54,345 nt of DNA, taken from CBDUMN01 sp965368335. GTDB lineage: Bacteria > Pseudomonadota > Alphaproteobacteria > Rhodospirillales > JAPHRK01. Below, piece by piece: positions 1 through 6,723 of this stretch. The stretch's first letter is position 1. Every line of letters begins with the position of its first letter. The stretch spans positions 1 to 54,345 of the forward strand of contig CBDUMN010000011.1 in assembly GCA_965368335.1 (NCBI GenBank), read 5' to 3'. The translations under genes were made by a program, and so were the position numbers. The notes beneath the pieces were generated by a model, which searched no databases, was not told the DNA's origin, and saw nothing but the letters and a program-made list of their open reading frames with translations.

Positions 1-1
1 G

Positions 2-1450
2 ATTTTTATTCCCATCATGCAGGGGTTGGCTGAGAGGTTCGGCCATTCTGCCAGCCGGGTGATGATGCCGCTTTCGTTTGCTGCCGTGTTGGGCGGTATG
101 ACCACGCTGATCGGCTCGGGCACGAACTTGCTGGTTTCTTCGGCGCTGATCGGTATGGGCGAGGAACCTTTCGGATTCTTCGATTTCACTGTGCCGGGCA
201 CCATTATGGCGCTGGCCGGTTTGGCCTTTACCATCCTTGTCGTTCCCGGTCTGCTAAAGGATCGAGCGCCCATGGTGAGCGCCCTGATGGAAGGGGCGGG
301 GAAACAGTTTATCGCGCAAATCAACGTGACCCATGGGTCGCATCTGGTCGGCAAAAAATCGGTTGCCGGACTTTTCCCAGGCCTTAAAGACATGACCGTG
401 CGCATGGTTCACCGAGGTGAGGAGGCGATCTTGCCGCCGTTTGAGGATGTGGTCTTGGAGCCGGGCGATATCCTCGTAGTGGCGGCAACCCGTCAGTCTT
501 TGACCAAGGCGTTGGAAAAAGACCAAGCTCTCCTCATGCCCGACCTGGGCGATGGTGATGCGGCAGTTGATCATCAACAGCCCTGGATGTCGGGAAACCG
601 CACCCTGGCCGAAGTCATGGTCGCCCCCGCCTCGCGCATGGCTGGGCAGACCCTCAAGATGATCGGCTTTCGCTACAAAACTCGCTGTATCGTGCTGGGC
701 ATTCAGCGCCGCTCACGGATGATCCGGGCGCAGATGACCGATATTCGCCTAATGCCGGGCGATGTGTTGTTGGTTAAAGGTCAGCCGGAAGACGTTGCGG
801 CGCTGCGCAATAATCGGGACGTCGTGTTGCTCGAATGGTCGGCCTCCGAACTTCCGGCGCTGGATCATGCGCGGCGAGCTTCGTTGATCTTTCTCGCCGT
901 GGTCGGTTCGGCGGCTTCGGGGCTTCTGCCTATCGTCATTTCCGCTTTGACCGGCGCAGCGGCGATGATCGCCGTGGGGGCGCTCAATATCCGTCAGGCC
1001 AGTCGAGCAATCGATTCTAAAATCGCCACCATGATTCCGGCGGCGCTCGCGCTCGGGGCGGCCATGCATCAGACAGGCGGGGCGGCCTATATCGCCCGCC
1101 TGCTCATCTCGGCTCTCGAAGGCGCCGGGCCGACGGTTATTCTTTCGGCGTTCTTCCTGCTGACGGCGATCCTGACCAATATCATCGGGGCCAAGGCTAT
1201 CGCCGTGTTGTTTGCGCCTATTGCGGTGGATATTGCGCGGGAGTTGGGGGTCGACCCCATGGTCTTCGCCGTCGCCTTGGTGTTTGCCGCCAACTGCGCC
1301 TTCGCCACGCCCATCGGCTACCAGACGAGCCTTCTGGTCATGGGGCCCGGCCATTACACCTTCTCCGACTTCGTTAAAGGCGGTGCGCCGCTGGTTATTT
1401 TTATGTGGTTGGTCTTTACCCTGGTCGGGCCCTGGTACTTCGGCCTCTAA
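2..1450 (+). CDS. SLC13-family permease with two RCK_C (TrkA-C) domains, 5'-truncated
   Basis: C-terminal part of an inner-membrane, probably sodium-coupled, anion or dicarboxylate transporter. The frame is open to the window edge and already reads as family sequence before the first ATG at 17, so the true start lies upstream. Counting from that ATG, residues 1-85 are membrane segments carrying the TLIGSGTNLL substrate/sodium-site motif. Two soluble RCK_C domains follow at about 97-165 and 195-265, each ending in the usual PGD-[IV]L-[VL]V pattern. Membrane helices then resume from about 285, with the second symmetry motif GYQTSLLVMGPGHY near 435. Membrane parts flanking paired RCK_C domains is the known layout of bacterial SLC13/YfbS-like proteins. 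The substrate cannot be told from sequence. The gene converges on a hemerythrin gene 12 bases downstream. Confidence 0.88.
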   Translation: MFIPIMQGLAERFGHSASRVMMPLSFAAVLGGMTTLIGSGTNLLVSSALIGMGEEPFGFFDFTVPGTIMALAGLAFTILVVPGLLKDRAPMVSALMEGAGKQFIAQINVTHGSHLVGKKSVAGLFPGLKDMTVRMVHRGEEAILPPFEDVVLEPGDILVVAATRQSLTKALEKDQALLMPDLGDGDAAVDHQQPWMSGNRTLAEVMVAPASRMAGQTLKMIGFRYKTRCIVLGIQRRSRMIRAQMTDIRLMPGDVLLVKGQPEDVAALRNNRDVVLLEWSASELPALDHARRASLIFLAVVGSAASGLLPIVISALTGAAAMIAVGALNIRQASRAIDSKIATMIPAALALGAAMHQTGGAAYIARLLISALEGAGPTVILSAFFLLTAILTNIIGAKAIAVLFAPIAVDIARELGVDPMVFAVALVFAANCAFATPIGYQTSLLVMGPGHYTFSDFVKGGAPLVIFMWLVFTLVGPWYFGL

Positions 1451-1462
1451 TCTGATCGCAGG

Positions 1463-1888
1463 CTAAGCGACTTGCGGCTCATTGTGGGCGAGAATGAAAT
1501 CAACCGTCTGTTTGTCCTGCCCGACAATATGTTCGGTTAGCCAGGAGCCGAGAGATTGCTGGGCTTTATGAAACTGGTCCGCATCTGAAATGGTGATGAT
1601 TGTTTTTAACGCACCACCCAAAGCGTCAAGCAACTCGGCATGTTCGGATTTGTGATCGTCAAGGCCCGAGTAGAAGTGGCGCTCCATGGCCAATTCTTCT
1701 CTGAGGAAATGCCCCTGCGTGTGAATGATCAGATCGTCGCATGCCGTTGACAGGATATCGTTATCCAGTCGTGCGCAGACGCCGAGGAAGACATTGTTGA
1801 CCATCTGAACCAAAGTTCTGTGGTCCTCATCGATTTGGGTGAAACCGAGAGTCAATTCCTCGGTCCATTCGATAGGTGCGTAAATCAC
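1463..1888 (-). CDS. Bacteriohemerythrin (single-domain, non-heme di-iron oxygen binder)
   Basis: A 141-residue one-domain hemerythrin, a soluble four-helix bundle that binds O2 at a di-iron site. The expected ligand ladder is present: His23 in IDEDH, His60 with Glu64 (HFLREE), His79 and His83 (HKSEH), and a late His in WLTEHIVGQD followed four residues on by Asp. The length and the Trp-rich opening IEWTEE fit bacteriohemerythrins, which buffer or shuttle oxygen in microaerophiles and motile cells. The start is a GTG with no clear Shine-Dalgarno sequence, but the family begins here, so it is probably right. A second hemerythrin-fold gene lies about 1 kb away on the same strand. Whether this one stores, senses or delivers oxygen is not visible. 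Confidence 0.9.
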   Translation of the reverse strand: MIYAPIEWTEELTLGFTQIDEDHRTLVQMVNNVFLGVCARLDNDILSTACDDLIIHTQGHFLREELAMERHFYSGLDDHKSEHAELLDALGGALKTIITISDADQFHKAQQSLGSWLTEHIVGQDKQTVDFILAHNEPQVA

Positions 1889-1978
1889 GAGAGCAAGCCG
1901 TTCTATTTTAATTAGAACTGTTCTACCTCAAATATAATAAAAGTCAAGATTTTCAACGCTGAGGAGGCTTGTGTTCTT

Positions 1979-2227
1979 TTACTTTTTACTTCGAAACCTC
2001 AGTAATCGGGTGGGGGGGGAAGATGTTTGGCGCCGTCGTTTTTCCCGGCGCTTGTCGTGCCCCTTTTGGCGAATGACGATGAAGCCGACTCCCAAGGCGA
2101 TAGCGCCGATGGCGAGGCCGATTCGGCGTTGACTGATGCCGCCGGAATCGCCCACGAGCCCGCTGACGCCTTCATAAAAGAGCCAGCCAAAGAGAAGCAC
2201 AAGGAGGACACGCAGGATGTTTTGCAT
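1979..2227 (-). CDS. Small two-helix membrane protein, unknown function
   Basis: An 82-residue protein with a hydrophobic helix at about 4-24 and a second at about 36-54, then a strongly basic tail rich in Arg, Lys and Gln. That suggests a small inner-membrane protein with its tail in the cytoplasm. I do not recognise a family. The ATG start lacks an obvious ribosome-binding site. The gene stands alone between a hemerythrin (same strand, 90 bases away) and a divergent secreted nuclease-like gene. The alternative is that it is non-coding. The coherent helix-loop-helix-basic pattern argues for a real gene, and an opposite-strand frame over the same bases looks unstructured. Confidence 0.5.
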   Translation of the reverse strand: MQNILRVLLVLLFGWLFYEGVSGLVGDSGGISQRRIGLAIGAIALGVGFIVIRQKGHDKRREKRRRQTSSPPTRLLRFRSKK

Positions 2228-2343
2228 GGCGCGAATAGTACATGAAGGTGAGGGATGAGGGGAAGGTGGGAGCGTAAATCTCCGATCAACGTTTTGCCGG
2301 TAGAATACTCCCGGAGAAAGAAATAAGAGGTGGGTGTTTTTTT

Positions 2344-2853
2344 ATGTTTCGCTTGTTGTCGGTGATTGTCGCCTTGTCTATGGGGGCGCCTGTCGAAACG
2401 GTTGGCGCAGACCTAGAGGGGAAAGCATGTGTCGAATCCGGCGATACGATCTATATCGGCGGACGGCGTGGCAGCCGGTCTTGTCAAGGAGGCGTCGGGG
2501 TTCGCCTCAGAGGGATTGATGCGCCGGAACTGGGACAAACCTGTAAGCATCCCAGTGGACGCTATTTCCTCTGTGGACGCTACGCTGCGAGTTTTCTGCT
2601 CGAACGATTGATGCGCGAAAAAGTCCGCTGCGAAGGCAATACCAAGAACCCGGATGGTTTGGTGCTGGCCACCTGTTATGTGGGCAAGACTGATCTCAAC
2701 ATGCTGATGGTGGATCAGGGGTGGGCCGTTGCCGACCCATCAACCTCGCTGAAATACATGTCTTATCAGGATAGCGCTAAGAGCGGGAAAAGAGGGATAT
2801 GGGGGATGGAGTTTATCCACCCTGTCGAGTGGCGACGCCAAAACCCCCGTTAA
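2344..2853 (+). CDS. Secreted thermonuclease-family (SNase-like) protein, possibly inactive
   Basis: A 169-residue protein with an N-terminal signal peptide (about 1-23, cleavage near VGAD) and one staphylococcal-nuclease OB-fold domain. Family landmarks are SGDTIYI, the active-site segment VRLRGIDAPE (first catalytic Arg plus Glu), Cys pairs around QTCKHPSGRYFLCG, and the late DLNMLMVDQGWAVA block. The usual DRYGRxLA motif, which supplies the second catalytic Arg, reads NPDGLVLA here, so that Arg appears to be Leu. It may be a weak or non-catalytic nuclease fold, possibly a periplasmic binder. A GAGGTG Shine-Dalgarno sequence lies about 10 bases before the ATG. It stands alone, with no partner genes nearby that explain its job. 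Confidence 0.8.
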   Translation: MFRLLSVIVALSMGAPVETVGADLEGKACVESGDTIYIGGRRGSRSCQGGVGVRLRGIDAPELGQTCKHPSGRYFLCGRYAASFLLERLMREKVRCEGNTKNPDGLVLATCYVGKTDLNMLMVDQGWAVADPSTSLKYMSYQDSAKSGKRGIWGMEFIHPVEWRRQNPR

Positions 2854-2876
2854 TTTTACGGTTTAGGGTCCTGACC

Positions 2877-3404
2877 CTAGCTGGCCAAGTCGAACGGGAA
2901 CAGGGAGGCGCCCTTAGCGGCGTTTTTCCAAAACGGCAGCTTGCTGGTTTCCTGATTGATTTCCGAATCCATCGTGTTGATGTGCTCGTGGAGCCAATTG
3001 AACAGGTCGTATTTTAGACCGAAGATTTTAGCTTCGTCTTTGTTCGCCAAAACCTGTTTATAAGCCACGATCCGATCGATGAATTCCTGATGCTGGGCCT
3101 TATGGGCCAGCAGGTGGGGGCTGTTGATTTTTTCGAGATAGGCCTCTTCGCCGGCGAAATGGTGCTTGCTGTGCCGTTCCAGCCGCGCGAGAAGCTTGGC
3201 GACGGCCCGCCAGTCGGCTTCCTTGCCTTTCCCAAGGCGAAAGTTTTCCATTGGGGTCTGAATATGGACGAATTCTTCTAGAATTTCGCGGTGGTCCCGG
3301 TCCAGACCTTTAATCCCAGTGACAGGCAAGTCTTGCATGAGAGACTTTTTGAGCAGATCGAAGCGGCTAGTCTGCATGAAAATATAAGATTCAGGTTTTG
3401 GCAT
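2877..3404 (-). CDS. Hemerythrin-domain protein
   Basis: A 175-residue hemerythrin-fold protein. I chose the ATG at 3404, preceded by GAGGGA at a good distance, over an upstream GTG at 3431 that has no ribosome-binding site. Metal ligands are visible as DRDH, then HSKHHFAGEE (His and Glu), HLLAHKAQH, and HEHINTMD near the end of the bundle. About 30 extra residues precede the first ligand and a 25-residue tail follows the last, so it is longer than the minimal bacteriohemerythrin at 1463-1888. Longer members of this group bind O2 or NO and may bind partner proteins. The two genes differ enough that they are not a recent duplication. Role in oxygen handling is inferred from the family. Confidence 0.85.
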   Translation of the reverse strand: MPKPESYIFMQTSRFDLLKKSLMQDLPVTGIKGLDRDHREILEEFVHIQTPMENFRLGKGKEADWRAVAKLLARLERHSKHHFAGEEAYLEKINSPHLLAHKAQHQEFIDRIVAYKQVLANKDEAKIFGLKYDLFNWLHEHINTMDSEINQETSKLPFWKNAAKGASLFPFDLAS

Positions 3405-3558
3405 TTTCGTTCCCTCTATTCGGTGCGCCACCTATCGGCAGCGTAATAGGGAGCAAGTTATTTAGACCCAACGGCGAAGGATCTTTTAGGCGGTCTTTTT
3501 TGTCCGCCATGTTTTTTTGCATATGCGAAGAGTATGGGGACGAAATATGACAGTTTCA

Positions 3559-3574
3559 TCACCCGTATGGGTGA
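3559..3574. promoter_or_regulatory. Perfect 6+4+6 palindrome between divergent hemerythrin and serC
   Basis: TCACCC and GGGTGA flank a 4-base centre (GTAT). The site lies in the 345-base non-coding gap 3405-3749, between the divergent hemerythrin (start 3404) and serC (start 3750). It resembles a repressor operator, or a short hairpin if transcribed. A second small inverted pair, TTCAC and GTGAA around GCGAAA, follows at about 3585-3600. Apart from these and the serC leader I see nothing else in the gap. Confidence 0.35.
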
Positions 3575-3693
3575 ATCTTGTTAATTCACGCGAAAGTGAA
3601 GGAAATAGACGAGTTCTACAGGGGGTGGGAAATTCTGTCCGATCAACGGTTTCTCTAATTGACTCTGCATGAAAGCGCCCGTACAAACGCTGC

Positions 3694-3739
3694 GGGCCAC
3701 GACCCCCCAACGGGTCGCGCCCATCTGTAAGGATGGGAG
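3694..3739 (+). ncRNA. serC leader RNA element (alphaproteobacterial serC motif type)
   Basis: Two adjacent stems sit just ahead of serC. Stem 1 pairs GGGC (3694-3697) plus CGACCC (3700-3705) with GGGTCG (3712-3717) plus GCCC (3719-3722), with a CA/C internal loop. Stem 2 pairs CCATC (3721-3725) with GATGG (3732-3736) around TGTAAG and overlaps the ribosome-binding purines AAGGATGGGAG ahead of the ATG at 3750. A published serC leader motif of alphaproteobacteria has a last stem overlapping the serC ribosome-binding site, and this layout matches. Stems 1 and 2 share bases 3721-3722 and so compete slightly. The ligand or factor it responds to is unknown to me. Confidence 0.7.
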
Positions 3740-3749
3740 TAAAAACCTT

Positions 3750-4919
3750 ATGACAGATACCATTGCTAAGCCGGGCACCCGTCCGGCCAATCCGAATTTC
3801 TCTTCCGGTCCGTGCTCCAAGCGCCCCGGTTATTCTCTTGAAGCCTTAAAAGACGCCGCTCTCGGCCGGTCTCACCGCGCCAAAATCGGCAAGGCCAAGC
3901 TCAAAGAAACCATCGACAAGTCCAAGGCGATGCTCGGTATTCCCGAGGATTATCTGGTCGGCATCGTACCGGCATCCGATACGGGTGCGGTCGAAATGGC
4001 CCTCTGGTCGCTTCTGGGTGAGCGTGGGGTCGACATGCTGGCCTGGGAAAGCTTCGGCTCCGGCTGGATTTCCGACGTCACCAAGCAGTTGAAGCTTGAA
4101 GACGTTCGGACCTTCACCGCCGACTACGGCCAGCTTCCCGACCTCAGCCAAGTCGATTTCAGCCGCGACGTGGTCTTTACCTGGAACGGCACCACCTCGG
4201 GCGTCTGCGTTCCCAACGGCGACTGGATTGCCGCGGATCGTGAAGGCCTGACCATTTGCGACGCCACCTCGGCGGTTTTCGCCATGGATGTCGACTGGGC
4301 CAAACTCGATGTGGTCACCTGGTCCTGGCAGAAAGTCATGGGCGGTGAAGGGGCGCACGGCATGATCGTGCTGTCTCCGCGCGCTGTTGCACGGCTTGAG
4401 TCCTACACCCCGGCCTGGCCGCTTCCGAAAATCTTCCGCATGACCAAAGGCGGCAAGATCATTGGCGGTATCTTCACCGGCGCGACCATCAACACGCCTT
4501 CCATGCTTGCCGTGGAAGATGCGCTTGATGGCCTCAACTGGGCCGAAGGCATCGGTGGTCTGGACGCGTTGCTCAAACGCTCCAAGGGCAATCTCGCCGT
4601 TCTGGCCGATTGGGCTGCCAAAACCGATTGGGTCGACTTCCTGGCTGAAGACGAAGCCAACCGGTCCAACACCTCGGTTTGCTTGAAGGTGGTGGCTCCT
4701 TGGTTTACCGCACTTTCCGCCGACGATCAGGCGGCTGCGGCCAAGAAGATGGTCACTCTGCTGGACGACGAAGGCGTTGCATACGACATCGGCGCTTATC
4801 GTGACGCTCCGGCGGGCTTGCGCATCTGGGCGGGCGCCACGGTCGAGCAAAGCGACCTTGAAGCTCTGTGCCCCTGGCTTGATTGGGCCGCGGCGCAGGT
4901 CGAAGCCGAATACAAGTAA
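3750..4919 (+). CDS. serC: Phosphoserine aminotransferase
   Basis: Second enzyme of phosphorylated serine synthesis, converting 3-phosphohydroxypyruvate and glutamate to phosphoserine and 2-oxoglutarate. It is a cytoplasmic PLP enzyme of aminotransferase class V. The 389-residue protein opens with the family block PNFSSGPCSKRPG. The PLP lysine is Lys195 in TWSWQKVMGGEGAHG, and the small-domain end reads GLRIWAGATVEQSDLEAL. This is the longer alphaproteobacterial/archaeal-like SerC rather than the 360-residue enterobacterial form. I start it at the ATG at 3750. An upstream in-frame ATG at 3669 would run through the leader RNA. serA follows 175 bases downstream, across a palindromic repeat, so the two are probably co-transcribed. 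Confidence 0.95.
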   Translation: MTDTIAKPGTRPANPNFSSGPCSKRPGYSLEALKDAALGRSHRAKIGKAKLKETIDKSKAMLGIPEDYLVGIVPASDTGAVEMALWSLLGERGVDMLAWESFGSGWISDVTKQLKLEDVRTFTADYGQLPDLSQVDFSRDVVFTWNGTTSGVCVPNGDWIAADREGLTICDATSAVFAMDVDWAKLDVVTWSWQKVMGGEGAHGMIVLSPRAVARLESYTPAWPLPKIFRMTKGGKIIGGIFTGATINTPSMLAVEDALDGLNWAEGIGGLDALLKRSKGNLAVLADWAAKTDWVDFLAEDEANRSNTSVCLKVVAPWFTALSADDQAAAAKKMVTLLDDEGVAYDIGAYRDAPAGLRIWAGATVEQSDLEALCPWLDWAAAQVEAEYK

Positions 4920-4936
4920 GAGACAATCCACTGTCT

Positions 4937-5040
4937 CGTCATTCCGGAGCCGTCGTTAGACGGAATCCGGAATCCAGGGGATCAAGCACACTGTCGCTTG
5001 CTCTGGATTCCGGGTTCTCCTTCGGAGCCCCGGAATGACG
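4937..5040. repeat. Large imperfect palindromic repeat between serC and serA
   Basis: About 104 bases with nested inverted arms. The outer arms CGTCATTCCGG (4937-4947) and CCGGAATGACG (5030-5040) are perfect complements, as are the inner arms CCGGAATCCAG (4967-4977) and CTGGATTCCGG (5003-5013). The GGAATCC/GTCATTCC wording resembles dispersed palindromic elements common in proteobacterial intergenic DNA. Transcribed, it would make a long hairpin inside the serC-serA message. No ORF, and no target-site duplication obvious to the eye. Confidence 0.75.
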
Positions 5041-5094
5041 CGCTTTTTGGTGGAGGTTTTATTTTCCAAATTTGACAGACAAGGGAATATTGCA

Positions 5095-6669
5095 ATGCCC
5101 AAGGTTCTGATTTCCGACAAGATGAGCCCCAAGGCCGAAGAAATCTTCAAGGCCCGTGGTCTCGACGTTGACTATAAACCCGGCATGAGCCCGGAAGAGC
5201 TGAAAGCCTGCATCGGCGAATACGATGGTCTGGCGATCCGTTCGGCGACCAAAGTGACCGAAGAAATTTTTGAAGCCGCCACCAATCTTAAAGTGGTTGG
5301 CCGCGCCGGTATCGGCACCGACAACATCGACAAAAAAGCCGCGACGGCTAAGGGTGTGGTTGTGATGAACACGCCGTTCGGCAACTCGATCACCACGGCC
5401 GAACATGCCATCACCATGATGATGGCTCTGGCCCGTCAGATCCCGCAGGCCAATGAAAGCACCCATGCGGGCAAATGGGAAAAATCCCGGTTCAGGGGCG
5501 TTGAGCTGATGGGTAAAACCCTCGGCGTCATCGGTTGCGGCAACATCGGCGCAACGGCTGCCGACCGCGCCATGGGCCTTAAGATGAAGGCCATCGGGTA
5601 CGACCCCTTCCTCACCGAAGAGCGGGCTAAGGAGATTGGCATTGAGAAGGTTGAGCTGGATGAGTTGTTCGCCCGTTCCGACTTCATCACCCTGCACACC
5701 CCGCTGACCGACAGCACACGCAATATCATCAACGCCGAAGCCATCGCCAAGATGAAAGACGGCGTTCGCGTCATCAACTGCGCCCGTGGCGGTCTGGTCG
5801 ATGAAGAAGCCATGAAAGCGGCGCTCGACAGCGGCAAGGTCGCCGGTGCGGCCTTTGACGTGTTTGCTCAGGAACCGGCCAAAGAAAACATCCTGTTCGG
5901 TCATGAGAACGTCATCGCCACCCCGCACCTCGGCGCTTCGACCACTGAAGCTCAGGTCAATGTGGCTGTTCAGGTCGCCGAGCAGATTGCCGACTTCCTG
6001 CTCGACGGCGCGGTGACCAATGCGCTCAACATGCCCTCCGTTTCAGCCGAAGACGCACCGAAACTGGCGCCTTACATGGGGCTGGCCGAACAGGTTGGCA
6101 GCTTCGCCGGTCAGATCACCCAGAGCGGCCTGAAGTCCATTGAAATCGCCTATGAAGGCCCGGTTTCCGAGCTCAACACCAAGCCGCTGACCGCGCTGGT
6201 GCTGAAAGGTATCCTTTCGCCGATGATGGAAGAGGTCAACATGGTCTCGGCTCCGGCCATTGCCGAAGAGCGGGGCGTCACCATCTCGGAAACCACCAAG
6301 GGCAAGAGCGAAGAATTCAACACGCTGATCAAACTCACCGTGACCACCGAATCTCAGACCCGCAGCGTCTCCGGCACCCTGTTCGCCGGTAAGCCGCGTC
6401 TGGTCGAAATCAACGGCATCCCCGTTGAGGCCGAAGTTGGCCCGCACATGCTCTTCCTGACCAATGAAGACAAGCCGGGCCTGATCGGTGACCTGGGTTC
6501 GACGCTCGGTGACAACGGTGTCAATATCGCCACCTTCCACCTGGGCCGCAATGAATCCGGCGGTGAAGCGCTGGCGCTGTTGCAGGTCGACGAGCCGGTC
6601 AGCGAAACGGTTCTTGAAAAGGTCCGCGCACTGAGCCACGTCCTCCGCGCCGAACCGCTCCGCTTCTAA
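5095..6669 (+). CDS. serA: D-3-phosphoglycerate dehydrogenase, long (ASB + ACT domain) form
   Basis: First enzyme of serine synthesis, oxidising 3-phosphoglycerate to 3-phosphohydroxypyruvate with NAD+. The 524 residues match the long PGDH form: a split substrate-binding domain, a Rossmann domain with GVIGCGNIGATAAD, catalytic Arg in NCARGGLVDE, and catalytic His in TPHLGASTTEAQ. An intervening ASB domain spans about 310-445, and a C-terminal ACT domain starts at HMLFLTNEDKPGLIG. I start it at the ATG at 5095, preceded by AAGGGAA, rather than at an ATG 20 codons upstream that would begin in the repeat. The gene forms a pair with serC and ends at a strong terminator. A second, shorter PGDH lies at 9100-10335. 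Confidence 0.95.
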   Translation: MPKVLISDKMSPKAEEIFKARGLDVDYKPGMSPEELKACIGEYDGLAIRSATKVTEEIFEAATNLKVVGRAGIGTDNIDKKAATAKGVVVMNTPFGNSITTAEHAITMMMALARQIPQANESTHAGKWEKSRFRGVELMGKTLGVIGCGNIGATAADRAMGLKMKAIGYDPFLTEERAKEIGIEKVELDELFARSDFITLHTPLTDSTRNIINAEAIAKMKDGVRVINCARGGLVDEEAMKAALDSGKVAGAAFDVFAQEPAKENILFGHENVIATPHLGASTTEAQVNVAVQVAEQIADFLLDGAVTNALNMPSVSAEDAPKLAPYMGLAEQVGSFAGQITQSGLKSIEIAYEGPVSELNTKPLTALVLKGILSPMMEEVNMVSAPAIAEERGVTISETTKGKSEEFNTLIKLTVTTESQTRSVSGTLFAGKPRLVEINGIPVEAEVGPHMLFLTNEDKPGLIGDLGSTLGDNGVNIATFHLGRNESGGEALALLQVDEPVSETVLEKVRALSHVLRAEPLRF

Positions 6670-6685
6670 AAGCCGAGACAAACCT

Positions 6686-6723
6686 AAAAAAAGGCTGCGC
6701 CCCGAACGGCGCGGCCTTTTTTT
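6686..6723. terminator. Bidirectional rho-independent terminator
   Basis: Stem GGCTGCGCC (6693-6701) pairs with GGCGCGGCC (6708-6716), with one T-G pair and loop CCGAAC. Seven T follow on the plus strand and seven A precede it. It therefore terminates serA on the plus strand and the histidine kinase gene, whose stop overlaps the T-run, on the minus strand. Confidence 0.92.

Noticed and set aside
2864..2880. TAGGGT/ACCCTA hairpin at the convergent nuclease and hemerythrin ends
   Set aside because: Six pairs and no T-run on either strand, so not supported as a terminator.
3846..4931. 361-codon open frame on the minus strand opposite serC
   Set aside because: Antisense shadow of serC with no recognisable domain, produced by codon bias in a GC-rich gene.
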